Made by a program: the position numbers and the translations under genes. DNA of 26,793 nt from CAYQLT01 sp964418425 (GTDB lineage: Bacteria; Bacillota; Limnochordia; Limnochordales; Geochordaceae): assembly GCA_964418425.1 (NCBI GenBank), contig CAYQLT010000033.1, positions 1 to 26,793 on the forward strand, written 5' to 3'. This document shows positions 1 to 8,194 of this stretch, one piece after another (the stretch's first letter is position 1; each line of letters opens with the position of its first letter). The notes under the pieces were generated by a model. That model did not search any database, was not told where the DNA came from, and saw only the letters and a program-made list of their open reading frames with translations.

Positions 1-2
1 TC

Positions 3-845
3 GAGATGCGGCAGCAGTTCGGGGATGACCCACGCCTTCGCTTTCTCATCGGGGACGTGCGGGACAGGGATCGCCTGTACCGGGCCATGTATGGCGTAGA
101 CGTGGTTATTCACGCCGCCGCCCTCAAGCAGGTGCCCGCAGCTGAGTATAACCCCATCGAGGCCGTAAAGACTAACATCATGGGAGCCATCAACGTCATT
201 GATGCCGCGATCGACAACGGGGTTCCGAGGGTGATCGCGCTCAGCACGGACAAGGCCGTCTACCCGGTCAATCTCTACGGCGCAACGAAGCTGGTGGCGG
301 AAAAGCTATTCGTGCAGGGCAACGCGTATACCGGTGGCCGCGGCACCCGATTCAGCGTGGTGCGTTACGGGAACGTTGTGGGGAGCCGGGGCAGCGTGAT
401 CCCTATCTTCCTGGCCCAGCGCGTGAACGGCACCCTGACGTTGACGGACGAGCGGATGACCCGGTTTTGGATTACGCTGGAACAGGGTGTGCGCTTCGTG
501 CTGGCCTGCTTGGAGCGGATGCGGGGCGGGGAGATTTTCATCCCCAAGCTTCCCAGCATGCGGCTGGTGGACCTCGCTGACGTGGTGGCTCCCGAGGCCC
601 GAAAGGTCTTCACCGGTATCCGTCCCGGTGAAAAACTGGGAGAGGTCCTCCTCACCGAGGAGGAAGCCCGGCACGCCAGGGAGTTCGACGACTACTTCGT
701 GGTGGAGCCTGAACATCCGTTTTGGGACGGCCGCGCTTATCGAGACGGCGAAGCCCTTCCCGACGGGTTCCGGTACGCCAGCGACTCCAACTCGTGGTGG
801 CTCACCCGGGAGCAACTGGCAGCGGCGATCGAGGCGCTGGCATGA
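3..845 (+). CDS. pseB: PseB, UDP-GlcNAc 4,6-dehydratase (inverting), 5' partial
   Basis: First enzyme of pseudaminic-type nonulosonate synthesis: a cytosolic NADP-dependent short-chain dehydratase/epimerase that turns UDP-GlcNAc into the 4-keto-6-deoxy-L-arabino sugar nucleotide. The reading frame is open through the left window edge, so roughly the first 50 residues with the Gly-rich Rossmann motif are missing. What remains shows the family core: HAAALKQVP, then STDKA with the Asp-Lys pair and NLYGATK giving YxxxK (residues 82-83 and 91/95 counted from the ATG at 6), then RYGNVVGSRGSVIP and the C-terminal RPGEKLGEVLLTEEE. The DK pair and NLYGATK separate it from ordinary epimerases. The stop overlaps the pseC start (ATGA), so the two are translationally coupled. 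A retaining PglF/LegB-like dehydratase is much larger and membrane-bound, so it is unlikely. Confidence 0.93.
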   Translation, partial: EMRQQFGDDPRLRFLIGDVRDRDRLYRAMYGVDVVIHAAALKQVPAAEYNPIEAVKTNIMGAINVIDAAIDNGVPRVIALSTDKAVYPVNLYGATKLVAEKLFVQGNAYTGGRGTRFSVVRYGNVVGSRGSVIPIFLAQRVNGTLTLTDERMTRFWITLEQGVRFVLACLERMRGGEIFIPKLPSMRLVDLADVVAPEARKVFTGIRPGEKLGEVLLTEEEARHAREFDDYFVVEPEHPFWDGRAYRDGEALPDGFRYASDSNSWWLTREQLAAAIEALA

Positions 846-2143
846 GCAGGCTCGCACTGTATGGCGGGGAGCCGGTTCGCAAGACCATGCTCCCTTACGG
901 ACACCAGTGGGTGGACGAAGACGACATCCAGGCCGTGGTCAGGGTGCTGCGGGGCGAGTGGCTTACGCAGGGCCCAACGGTCGAGGAGTTCGAGAGAAAG
1001 GTCGCCGAGTACTGCGGAGCCCGCTACGCGGTGGCCATGTCCAGCGGCACGGCGGCCCTGCATGCGGCCTGCCTGGCAGCGGGCATCGGAGCCGGCGACG
1101 AAGCCATCACCACGCCGCTTACTTTTGCTGCCACCGCCAACGCGGTCGTGTACTGCGGAGGGCGGCCCGTGTTCGCCGACATCCGGCCCGACACGCTGAC
1201 CATTGACCCTCAGGAGATCGAACGCCGGATCACTCCCCGTACGAAGGCCATCCTGCCGGTGGACTTCGCGGGGCTTCCGGCCGACATGGACGCCATCATG
1301 GCCATCGCGCGGCGCCACGGTCTTATGGTCATCGAGGACGCTGCGCACGCGCTGGGGGCGCGCTATAAAGGCCGCCGGGTGGGCACCCTGGCGGACATGA
1401 CAGTTTTCAGTTTCCATCCCGTCAAGCACATCACCACCGGCGAAGGAGGCATGGTCGTCACCGACCATGCGGAGCTTTACGAACGGCTCCGGCGCATCCG
1501 CCATCACGGCATCGTTCGTAAGGAAGCGTTCGAGCCCGGCCGAAATGGGCGCCGACTCGACCAGGATGCGCAGCCAACGGGAGGGGTCGGGCAGCCGTCG
1601 AGCCCGAGGACACAGGCGTGGTACTATGAAATCCCCGAGCTGGGCCACAACTTTCGTTTAACCGACGTCCAGGCCGCGTTGGGGATCTCGCAGATGGGAA
1701 AGCTAGACAAGTTCCTGGCCAGACGGCGTGCGATCGCAGCCTACTACCGGTCTGCGCTCAGTGGGCTTCCGATTACTCCGCCTCCGGAGCCCGAGGGATA
1801 CGAGTCGGCGTACCACATCTACGTCGTCCAGTGTGGCCGCGAAGGCTTTACGGTGGATCGAACCTTGGTCTTCAACGCCCTGCGGGCCGAGGGGATCGGG
1901 GTTCAGGTGCATTACGTGCCCGTACACCTTCATCCTTTCTATCGAGCCCGCTTCGGCCACAGGCCCGGGGACTACCCGAATACCGAAGCGTACTACGAGC
2001 GAGCTTTAACGCTGCCGCTGTTCCCCCGCATGACCGATGCTGACGTAAAGGACGTGGTAACGGCGGTCCACAAGGTCTTCAACGAATTGGCTGAGAGGAA
2101 CAGTTTCCTTGACGGATCGGCGAAAAACGTGGTGGGGGTCTGA
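842..2143 (+). CDS. pseC: PseC, UDP-4-keto-6-deoxy-sugar aminotransferase
   Basis: PLP-dependent aminotransferase of the DegT/DnrJ/EryC1 family that aminates C4 of the PseB product to give UDP-4-amino-4,6-dideoxy-AltNAc. The ATG at 842 overlaps the pseB stop and gives 433 aa; the frame stays open further upstream, but that stretch lies inside pseB. Visible motifs are the AMSSGTAALHAA cofactor-phosphate loop (about 65-76), the VIEDAAHALGA segment with Asp166, and the Schiff-base lysine Lys195 in SFHPVKHITTGEGGMV. The ELGHNFRLTDVQAALG block follows. The protein is longer than the usual 370-390 aa because a Gly/Arg/Gln-rich insert at about 231-258 precedes WYYEIPELG. It is coupled to pseI by a TGATG overlap. 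B. subtilis SpsC is the same enzyme type in spore coat sugar synthesis. Confidence 0.93.
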   Translation: MSRLALYGGEPVRKTMLPYGHQWVDEDDIQAVVRVLRGEWLTQGPTVEEFERKVAEYCGARYAVAMSSGTAALHAACLAAGIGAGDEAITTPLTFAATANAVVYCGGRPVFADIRPDTLTIDPQEIERRITPRTKAILPVDFAGLPADMDAIMAIARRHGLMVIEDAAHALGARYKGRRVGTLADMTVFSFHPVKHITTGEGGMVVTDHAELYERLRRIRHHGIVRKEAFEPGRNGRRLDQDAQPTGGVGQPSSPRTQAWYYEIPELGHNFRLTDVQAALGISQMGKLDKFLARRRAIAAYYRSALSGLPITPPPEPEGYESAYHIYVVQCGREGFTVDRTLVFNALRAEGIGVQVHYVPVHLHPFYRARFGHRPGDYPNTEAYYERALTLPLFPRMTDADVKDVVTAVHKVFNELAERNSFLDGSAKNVVGV

Positions 2144-3228
2144 TGGTACTGGAAATAGCCGGCCGCAAGGTCGGAGCCGGGCACCCCGCGTACATCGTTG
2201 CCGAGCTTTCTGCCAACCACGGGCAGAGCTTCCAACGAGCCGCCGAGCTTGTTCGGGCTGCAAAGGCTGCTGGTGCGGATGCGGTCAAGGTGCAAACCTA
2301 CACACCCGATACCATGACCATCCCTTCCAGTCAGTGGCCGTTTCGTATTCAGGGGACTCCCTGGAGCGGACGAACGCTTTATGAGCTGTATTCGGAGGCT
2401 TTCATGCCGTGGGAGTGGCAGCCGGAGCTGAAGAAGCTCACGGAGCAGCTGGGGATGCATTTTTTCTCGACCCCTTTTGACCCAAGCGCGGTGAGCTTTC
2501 TCGAATCTCTCGACGTGCCGGCTTTCAAAATCGCGTCGTTCGAACTCGTGGACCTGGCGTTGCTGCGGAGGGTGGCACAGACCGCAAAGCCGGTTATCCT
2601 GTCCACCGGCATGGCCACGCTGGCGGAGATCGACGAGGCGGTACGAACGCTGCGGGATGGCGGTGCAACAGACCTTGCGTTGCTCAAGTGCACCAGCGCG
2701 TATCCGTCGCCGCCCGAAGAGATGAACCTTCGCAGCATACCGTACCTGGCGGCCGTCTTCGGGACCCCCGTGGGGCTTTCCGACCACACGCTGGGGACAG
2801 CCGTTCCCGTTGCAGCGGTGGCCCTTGGCGCCTGCATCATCGAGAAGCACCTGACGCTTTCCCGCGAGGAGCCCGGCCCCGACAGCGCCTTCTCGCTGGA
2901 ACCCCACGAGTTCCGAGACATGGTGGAGGCCGTGCGCACGGCGGAAAAGGCGCTGGGCGAGGTTTACTTTGGGCTCACCGAACGCGAGCGGGAAAGCCGG
3001 GTGTTCCGGCGTTCTCTGTTTGTGGTGCGGGACGTGCGGGAAGGGGAGCGTCTTACGCCCGAAAACGTTCGGGCGATTCGACCGGGATACGGCCTGCACC
3101 CCCGTCACTGGCACGACGTGATTGGGCAGTACGCAGCGCGCGACATCCCGGCAGGAACCCCCCTCAGCTGGAATCTGGTCAGCGCCGCGCCGCCGACGCT
3201 GCGGGATGCCGAAAGCGGGGAACGCTAA
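2143..3228 (+). CDS. pseI: PseI, pseudaminic acid synthase
   Basis: NeuB-family synthase that condenses the released 2,4-diacetamido-trideoxy-altrose with phosphoenolpyruvate to form the nine-carbon acid. The 361-aa protein has the N-terminal TIM-barrel (about 1-275), with VAELSANHGQ, VKVQTYTPDTMTIP, STPFDPSAVSFLE, FKIASFE, ILSTGMA, LLKCTSAYPSP, GLSDHTLG and IIEKHLTL. A C-terminal SAF (antifreeze-like) domain (about 295-355) starts at RRSLFVVRDVREGE. The GTPWSGRTLYELYSEAFMPW segment is typical of PseI rather than sialic or legionaminic synthases. The start overlaps the pseC stop by one base (TGATG). Length and motifs are complete. Confidence 0.93.
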   Translation: MVLEIAGRKVGAGHPAYIVAELSANHGQSFQRAAELVRAAKAAGADAVKVQTYTPDTMTIPSSQWPFRIQGTPWSGRTLYELYSEAFMPWEWQPELKKLTEQLGMHFFSTPFDPSAVSFLESLDVPAFKIASFELVDLALLRRVAQTAKPVILSTGMATLAEIDEAVRTLRDGGATDLALLKCTSAYPSPPEEMNLRSIPYLAAVFGTPVGLSDHTLGTAVPVAAVALGACIIEKHLTLSREEPGPDSAFSLEPHEFRDMVEAVRTAEKALGEVYFGLTERERESRVFRRSLFVVRDVREGERLTPENVRAIRPGYGLHPRHWHDVIGQYAARDIPAGTPLSWNLVSAAPPTLRDAESGER

Positions 3229-3229
3229 G

Positions 3230-4258
3230 GTGCCTCCGCCGTGCCGGGACCGTAGCCAGTGCGGGATGGGTCCCGAGATGCTGTGGGCGAGCCGGCCCCA
3301 AAGCCGGGAGTCGAACTTCTCGAAGGTCACGCTGGGCACTGCCCAACTGGGGATGCCATACGGTGTCGCTAACCGGACAGGCGTACCCGAGTTGGCCGAG
3401 GTAAGGCGGATGGTGAAGCGGGCACTGGAGTTGGGAGTCAACACGTTTGATACAGCGCCGGGCTATGGAGAAAGCGAACAGCGCTTGGGCCATGTGCTGG
3501 ATGAGCTCGGTGCCACACAATCCGTCAACCTGCTTTCGAAGGTTAGTCTGGGAGATACTGGGGGAAGCGCCTATGATTCCATCGCCTCGGCCGTGCGGGA
3601 CAGCGTGGTTCGGTCCCTCATACGACTTCGAACGGAGCGCCTTGCCGTTTGCTTTGTTCACCGGTTCGCCGATTTGGAACAGCATGGAAGGGAGCTCTTG
3701 GAAGAGCTGCATGCCTTGAAGCGAGAGGGCATGATCGATGCCGTAGGAGTCTCCATCTACCACCCCCAGGAACTGAATCGGGTGCTTGTGTTGGGCGGGA
3801 TCGACGCTGTCCAGCTTCCTGTTCATCTCTTGGACACTCGTTGGGTCGCCGGGGGAGGTCTCTCTCGGGCGGTGGAAAGCGGGGTTACGGTGTTTGGGAG
3901 AAGCGTCTTCTTGCAAGGTTTGTTGCTCCTTAAACCCTCAGAGGCGGAACGGAAGGTTCCGGGGACGGGTGTGTGGGTCCAGCTAGTACACCGGCTGGCT
4001 GCCGACTGGGGGTTGTCGGTGAAAGAGCTGGCCGTCCGCTATATTCGGAGCTTTTCCCCGATTACCAGCATCGTGGTGGGGGCAGAAACGCTTCAGCAAG
4101 TCGAGGAGACGTGTGCCCTGGTAAATTCGGCACGACCTTTGGAGCCGTGGCGGATCGCGACGATCCTCGAAACCTTTTCCGACGTACCTGCGACGGTATT
4201 CTCCCCCCCGCTTTGGCCGCGCTCGACTTCCCCTTCTCCGCCAGGCGCCACAGGGTGA
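3230..4258 (+). CDS. Aldo/keto reductase of the nonulosonate cluster
   Basis: NAD(P)H-dependent aldo/keto reductase, (beta/alpha)8 barrel. The fold starts at KVTLGTAQLGMPYGVAN. The catalytic tetrad is readable as Asp74 and Tyr79 (NTFDTAPGYGESEQRLG), Lys104 (NLLSKVSL) and His144 (CFVHRF), numbered from the GTG at 3230. The C-terminal cofactor segment reads SIVVGAETLQQVEE. The start is uncertain: GTG 3230 sits two bases after the pseI stop with AGCGGGG upstream, ATG 3266 or 3278 lie nearer the fold, and ATG 3206 would overlap pseI. Similar reductases occur in several Pse/Leg and spore coat sugar clusters, but the substrate is not established. A role in altering a side-chain carbonyl or recycling a keto intermediate is inference from position. 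The region looks less GC-rich than its neighbours. Confidence 0.82.
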   Translation: MPPPCRDRSQCGMGPEMLWASRPQSRESNFSKVTLGTAQLGMPYGVANRTGVPELAEVRRMVKRALELGVNTFDTAPGYGESEQRLGHVLDELGATQSVNLLSKVSLGDTGGSAYDSIASAVRDSVVRSLIRLRTERLAVCFVHRFADLEQHGRELLEELHALKREGMIDAVGVSIYHPQELNRVLVLGGIDAVQLPVHLLDTRWVAGGGLSRAVESGVTVFGRSVFLQGLLLLKPSEAERKVPGTGVWVQLVHRLAADWGLSVKELAVRYIRSFSPITSIVVGAETLQQVEETCALVNSARPLEPWRIATILETFSDVPATVFSPPLWPRSTSPSPPGATG

Positions 4259-4297
4259 TACGTCGCTCGAATCCTAGCCTGGGGTACAGGTTGTGAC

Positions 4298-5425
4298 ATG
4301 GAGTCGGAGAGTAACTCTGCCCGGGGCTCGACCCTCGTCGTGCGAGCCGATGCAGGACCGGATATCGGCATGGGTCACGTTGCCCGTTGCCTGGCCCTCG
4401 CGCAGGCATGGCGTCGCCGTGGGGGACACGTGGCCTTCATCGGTCGCGACGGGGGCTCGGGTGTAAGAGGATGGGTAGAGTCACGGGGAATTACGTTCGT
4501 ACCCCTGGATCCGGCTCTCCCGCCGCAGGTGGAGGCCGAGGTCGTTTATCGGACTCTGTCCAGTCTGGGCCGTGCCTCGGATGGCTCCTGCCGGTGGGTG
4601 GTGCTGGACGGCTACCACTTCGATGAAGGCTATCGGCGCAGCCTTCGAAGGGGAGGCTGGCGGCTTCTCGTGCTCGATGATTTAGGTCATCTGTCGAGCG
4701 AATGCGCGGATGCGGTTGTAAATCAAAACGACCATGCAGGAGACTCGCGATACCAGCTCCGGCCCGGGGCGCGGGTGTTGCTGGGTCCGCGTTATGCCAT
4801 GCTGCGGGAGGAGTTTCTACCCTGGCGAAGGTGGGCGCGTCCGATCCCCGAGCGTGCTGGCAGAGCGCTCGTGACAGTGGGCGGAGGCGACCCGGCCAAC
4901 GTAACGCCGCGGGTCATCGAAGCGCTCGAACGTGCCGAGGTGGGGAACCTGGAGACGGTGGTCGTCGCGGGGCCTGCGAACCCGAGCTATCGAGCTTTAC
5001 TGAAACGTGTGGAGGGTGTATGTTGGCCGGTACACGTCCTCCAAAACCCGTGCAACATGGCTGCCCTCATGGTCACCGTGGACATTGCTATCTCGGCCGC
5101 CGGCAGCACGGCATGGGAGCTTGCGTTCATGGGCGTTCCGGCTGTGCTGCTTGTGATGGCGAACAATCAGGAGCAGGTCGCCCGGACCATGAGGCATGCG
5201 GGAGCCGCGATCGTGCTCGGTCGAGGAGCAGCGGTCGTCGAGGAGCGGCTTGGCGACGCCGTTCGCGCTCTGGTTGGGGACAAGGCTCGCAGGGCCGAGA
5301 TGAGCCGCAGTGGCAAGCGGCTGGTGGACGGTTTCGGGGCCGAGCGGGTGGTGGAAGCGATGCTGCAGTATCCCGCACTGGAGGAGGCGGGTTGTCAACT
5401 TGCGGATTCTGTTTCTCGGGAATAA
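4298..5425 (+). CDS. pseG: PseG, UDP-2,4-diacetamido-trideoxy-altrose hydrolase
   Basis: GT-B-fold nucleotide-sugar hydrolase that cleaves UDP from the bis-acetamido altrose so that PseI can use the free sugar; SpsG is the Gram-positive name. The N-terminal VRADAGPDIGMGHVARCLALA carries the GxGHxxR motif with the catalytic base His27. Also seen are VLDGYHFDEGYRR, LVLDDLGH, LVTVGGGDPANVTPRV and the C-terminal nucleotide-binding AISAAGSTAWELAFMGVPAVLLVMANNQ. The length of 375 aa is slightly above the usual 280-360. ATG 4298 follows a 39-bp gap with GGGG-type purines upstream. The 3' end overlaps the next gene by 26 bp. Confidence 0.9.
   Translation: MESESNSARGSTLVVRADAGPDIGMGHVARCLALAQAWRRRGGHVAFIGRDGGSGVRGWVESRGITFVPLDPALPPQVEAEVVYRTLSSLGRASDGSCRWVVLDGYHFDEGYRRSLRRGGWRLLVLDDLGHLSSECADAVVNQNDHAGDSRYQLRPGARVLLGPRYAMLREEFLPWRRWARPIPERAGRALVTVGGGDPANVTPRVIEALERAEVGNLETVVVAGPANPSYRALLKRVEGVCWPVHVLQNPCNMAALMVTVDIAISAAGSTAWELAFMGVPAVLLVMANNQEQVARTMRHAGAAIVLGRGAAVVEERLGDAVRALVGDKARRAEMSRSGKRLVDGFGAERVVEAMLQYPALEEAGCQLADSVSRE
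5380..5387 (+). promoter_or_regulatory. Ribosome binding site that decides the TTG start of the formyltransferase
   Basis: GGAGGAGG lies within the end of pseG, 12 nt before the TTG at 5400. No ATG or GTG in this frame lies between this box and the first beta strand of the formyltransferase fold (LRILFLGNN), so the TTG is the most economical start. Confidence 0.55.
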
Positions 5426-6233
5426 CTGGGTTGGATGGAAGGTCCTCCAATGGCTTCGGGACCAAGGAGAGGACATCGTCGGGCTGGTCCTCCATCCCCC
5501 CCACAGGCAACGCTACGGAGCGGAAATCGTAAAGGCATTCGGGTCGAACCGTGCTGCAGTGTTCGACGGCTCAAAGCTTGATGACCCACACACCGTAGAG
5601 GCTATCGCGTCACTACGTCCGGACGTGGGAGTTTCGGTCTACTTCGGCTACGTCTTACGTCGGGATTTCCTGGCCCTTTTTCCGTCCGGAGTCGTCAATC
5701 TGCATCCCGCCTACCTTCCTTACAACCGGGGCTGCTACCCGAACGTGTGGAGCATAGTGGATGGCACTCCTGCCGGGGTCTCCATCCACTACGTCGACGA
5801 GGGCATTGATACCGGGGACCTCGTTGCCCGAGAGCAGGTGGAGGTCGAGCCCATCGACACTGGCGAGTCCCTCTATCGTAAACTGGAAACAGCGGCGCTA
5901 TCCCTGTTTCAGCGGACGTGGCCGCTCATCCGGGCCGGCCGAGCCCCCCGGATAGCTCAACAGTCCCTGGGCGAGGACGGGACGTACCACCGGCGGCGTG
6001 ACGTAGAGCGCATCGATGCCATCGACCTTGATCGAACGTACCAAGCCCGTGAACTCATCAACATCCTGCGCGCGCGGACCTTCCCGCCTTACCCGGGAGC
6101 GTACTTCGTGGTTGGCGGCAGAAAGGTGTACCTGCGCTTACAGCTGTACTACGAGGATGAGCACAGCCCGCACGACTCGGCGGCAGGAGGCTCGAATCCA
6201 GGGGCGAACCGAGACATCAGCACTTTGTCGTGA
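5400..6233 (+). CDS. Formyltransferase-fold enzyme, probable sugar N-formyltransferase
   Basis: Member of the formyl transferase N-domain family (methionyl-tRNA and sugar N-formyltransferases), which moves a formyl group from N10-formyltetrahydrofolate to an amine. From the TTG start it has 277 aa, with the first strand LRILFLGNNWVG. The catalytic Asn-His-Asp is present: Asn100 and His102 in VVNLHPAYLPYNRG, Asp137 in HYVDEGIDTGDL. The C-terminal part (about 190-250, YHRRRDVERIDAIDLD..TFPPYPGAYF) is a short C-domain typical of sugar-acting members. Housekeeping Fmt is about 310 aa and sits with def, so it is unlikely here. N-formylated pseudaminic acid is known in other bacteria, which makes a nonulosonate or its precursor a reasonable substrate; this is inference. 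The 3' end overlaps the converging GNAT gene by 85 bp. Confidence 0.82.
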   Translation: MRILFLGNNWVGWKVLQWLRDQGEDIVGLVLHPPHRQRYGAEIVKAFGSNRAAVFDGSKLDDPHTVEAIASLRPDVGVSVYFGYVLRRDFLALFPSGVVNLHPAYLPYNRGCYPNVWSIVDGTPAGVSIHYVDEGIDTGDLVAREQVEVEPIDTGESLYRKLETAALSLFQRTWPLIRAGRAPRIAQQSLGEDGTYHRRRDVERIDAIDLDRTYQARELINILRARTFPPYPGAYFVVGGRKVYLRLQLYYEDEHSPHDSAAGGSNPGANRDISTLS

Positions 6234-6808
6234 TAGCTGCCCTCAAGAAAAAGCTGGGCCCGAAGGACCGCCTCCACCCGGAATCCAGCTTTTTCATACG
6301 CCCGGATGGCGGCTCGATGACAGGCATAGACGCCCATCAGGATCTTACGCAGGTTCAGGCGCGCGAACGCATAGTCGGACACCAGGCGGCAGGTCTCCGA
6401 GGCATATCCCCGTCCCCAGAATTCAGGTTGGCCAATCAGGATTCCCAAGGTGGCCGTCCGATGGACCCATTCGATGGGGCCCAGGCGGACGTTGCCGATG
6501 TGCAGCCCGCTCTGGCGGTCCATGATGGCCAGCACCACGTTGTCACGGTTTGCGGCGACGTTGCGGTAGAAATGCTCAAGGTCCTCGACCCGGGTCGGGA
6601 AGCGTCCCGTCTCTAGGAACCGGGTGACGCGCGGGTCGTTGAGCCACCGGAGGTATCGCTCCCCGAGATCGGTCGGCAGGAGCCCGCGCAGAACGATCCG
6701 CTCGCCGGACAGAAACGCACCAAGCTCCGGCTCCTTGGCCGGCGGAGGAAGGTGCACGCGAGCCGCCAGATCCGCGGCTTGGTCTGCCTCGTACGACCTG
6801 CTACACAC
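6149..6808 (-). CDS. GNAT N-acetyltransferase (RimJ/RimL type), PseH candidate
   Basis: GCN5-related N-acetyltransferase of 219 aa, last gene of the minus-strand block. The fold starts at about residue 36 (GERIVLRGLLPTDLGERYLRWLNDP). Later come IGNVRLGPI, the strand TLGILIG, the acetyl-CoA loop EFWGRGYASE (Q/RxxGxG/A type) and NLRKILMGVYACHRAAIRAYEKAGF. SpsD and PseH, which acetylate N4 of the UDP-amino sugar, are enzymes of this class, and no other acetyltransferase lies in the window, so PseH is the most economical assignment. GTG 6808 overlaps the preceding aminotransferase by 8 bp and has GGGAGG 9 nt upstream. About 20 residues after the fold (EPPAAESCGLCSSS) are unusual and are encoded opposite the end of the formyltransferase gene. 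Confidence 0.82.
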   Translation of the reverse strand: MCSRSYEADQAADLAARVHLPPPAKEPELGAFLSGERIVLRGLLPTDLGERYLRWLNDPRVTRFLETGRFPTRVEDLEHFYRNVAANRDNVVLAIMDRQSGLHIGNVRLGPIEWVHRTATLGILIGQPEFWGRGYASETCRLVSDYAFARLNLRKILMGVYACHRAAIRAYEKAGFRVEAVLRAQLFLEGSYHDKVLMSRFAPGFEPPAAESCGLCSSS

Positions 6809-8141
6809 GGCGGAAAACCTCCCGATACGGCAGGCCGTCCAGCTCGGCCTCGACAGTTCCCCGAACGACCGCTTGCAAGACCACCCGCAGAGCTTCCTCG
6901 CAGGCGTTCAGGGTGGCGTCGACGACTTCGCAGGTATGGGCCAGGCAGAGGTTCAAGGCCCCGGAGTGCAGGAGCACCCCGCGCCGCACCATCTCCTGCA
7001 TGAACAGGCTTTTCACCAGAGGCGACTCCTTGCCCTCCAGGTTTCGGAAGACGAGCTTGGGCCGAACAGCGGGCCCGACGCATTCGGCAAGGGGGTGGGG
7101 GCCGTTCCAGGATAGGTGTGCCGCTATCCGGTTGAAGCCCGCTTGCAACCGAGCGCCCGCCTCCCACAGGTGCTGGCACACGTTCTCCCGCTGGACCGTT
7201 CGGATGGTGGCCGCAGCTGCCGCAAGCGAGAGCGCCTCGCCGCCAAAGGTAGTGGAGAAGAACACCTCCTCGAAGCACGCCATGACATCCCGGCGGCCCA
7301 CGACCGCGCTCAGCGGCATTCCGTTGGCCATACCTTTTCCAAAGGTCGCCAGGTCTGGGGTCACCCCGTAGTAAGCTTGCGCACCCCCCGGCGCCCACCG
7401 GAAACCCGTCACGATCTCGTCAAAGATGAGTAAAGCACCATGGCGGTGCGCCAGCTCCTTGACCTCCTCCAGGTACCCCGGATGGGGTTCTTCCATGACC
7501 ACCGGTTCCATGATTACCGCCGCAACGGAGCCATCAAGTCTGGAAAACACGGCCTCCAGAGACCGGATGTCGTTGTAGGTGAAGGGATGCACATATTCTC
7601 GCAGCACGCGCGGAATGCCCTTATTACGGCTTGTGGTCACGGCGTACCAGTCGTGCCATCCGTGGTAGCTCGCGTAAGCGATGTGGTCGCGGCCAGTGTA
7701 GGCCCTCGCGGCACGGATAGCAGCCGAGGTGACCTCGGAGCCGGTCTTGGAAAACCGCGCCATTTCGGCACAGGGAACCGTCTGGCGCAAGAGTTCCGCT
7801 ACTTCGATTTCAAGGGGATGAGGAAGAGAGAAGGAGATCCCCTTCTCCAGTTGCCGGACGATGGAGGCATTCACCTCTGGGTGCCCGTACCCGAGCGTGA
7901 TGGCTCCGAGGCCAAGAACGTAGTCGATATACCGGTTGCCGTCGACGTCCCAGACCCAGGCGCCCTCGCCTCGCTGCAGGAATACGGGGTAAACGCCTTC
8001 CACGAAGTAAGGCGGGGCCTTGCTGAACGTCTGGGCGCCCACGGGGATGAGGTCACTGGCCCGGGACCGCAGCGCAGCGGAGCGAGTCAGGCTCAGAGGC
8101 GCTGCTTTGGCGGCTGTGCGGTTTGTGACTGACATGAGCAA
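6801..8141 (-). CDS. Class III (GSA-type) PLP aminotransferase of the sugar cluster
   Basis: PLP enzyme of the class III family, 446 aa, closest in look to glutamate-1-semialdehyde aminomutases. Cofactor-binding Asp241 is in LLIFDEIVTGFRWAPGG and the Schiff-base Lys269 in ATFGKGMANGMPLSAVVGR. SKTGSEVTSAAIRAARAYTGR and YHGWHDWY are also present. Despite the family name, the context argues against haem synthesis: it sits between a sugar cytidylyltransferase and an acetyltransferase. Such aminotransferases recur in Pse/Leg-type clusters with undefined roles; amination of a keto sugar or of a side-chain precursor is inference. TTG 8141 has GGAG 7 nt upstream; the in-frame ATG 8135 is the alternative. 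The stop overlaps the GNAT start. Confidence 0.88.
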   Translation of the reverse strand: MLMSVTNRTAAKAAPLSLTRSAALRSRASDLIPVGAQTFSKAPPYFVEGVYPVFLQRGEGAWVWDVDGNRYIDYVLGLGAITLGYGHPEVNASIVRQLEKGISFSLPHPLEIEVAELLRQTVPCAEMARFSKTGSEVTSAAIRAARAYTGRDHIAYASYHGWHDWYAVTTSRNKGIPRVLREYVHPFTYNDIRSLEAVFSRLDGSVAAVIMEPVVMEEPHPGYLEEVKELAHRHGALLIFDEIVTGFRWAPGGAQAYYGVTPDLATFGKGMANGMPLSAVVGRRDVMACFEEVFFSTTFGGEALSLAAAAATIRTVQRENVCQHLWEAGARLQAGFNRIAAHLSWNGPHPLAECVGPAVRPKLVFRNLEGKESPLVKSLFMQEMVRRGVLLHSGALNLCLAHTCEVVDATLNACEEALRVVLQAVVRGTVEAELDGLPYREVFRRV

Positions 8142-8194
8142 GTTTCTGCTCCTTTCCGATCTTGATCGCAGCCGACCTTCGACCCGGCGCAGGG

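Noticed and set aside
1993..3444. Long minus-strand open frame (483 aa) opposite pseC and pseI
   Set aside because: It is the antisense shadow of clear genes in GC-rich DNA, with no family motifs. The long frames opposite maf (11930-13246) and the 541-aa gene (24172-25776) are rejected for the same reason.
6801..8141. Calling the class III aminotransferase HemL (haem synthesis)
   Set aside because: There are no other haem genes nearby, and it lies between two sugar-pathway genes in one operon. The GSA-type fold is shared by sugar-cluster aminotransferases.
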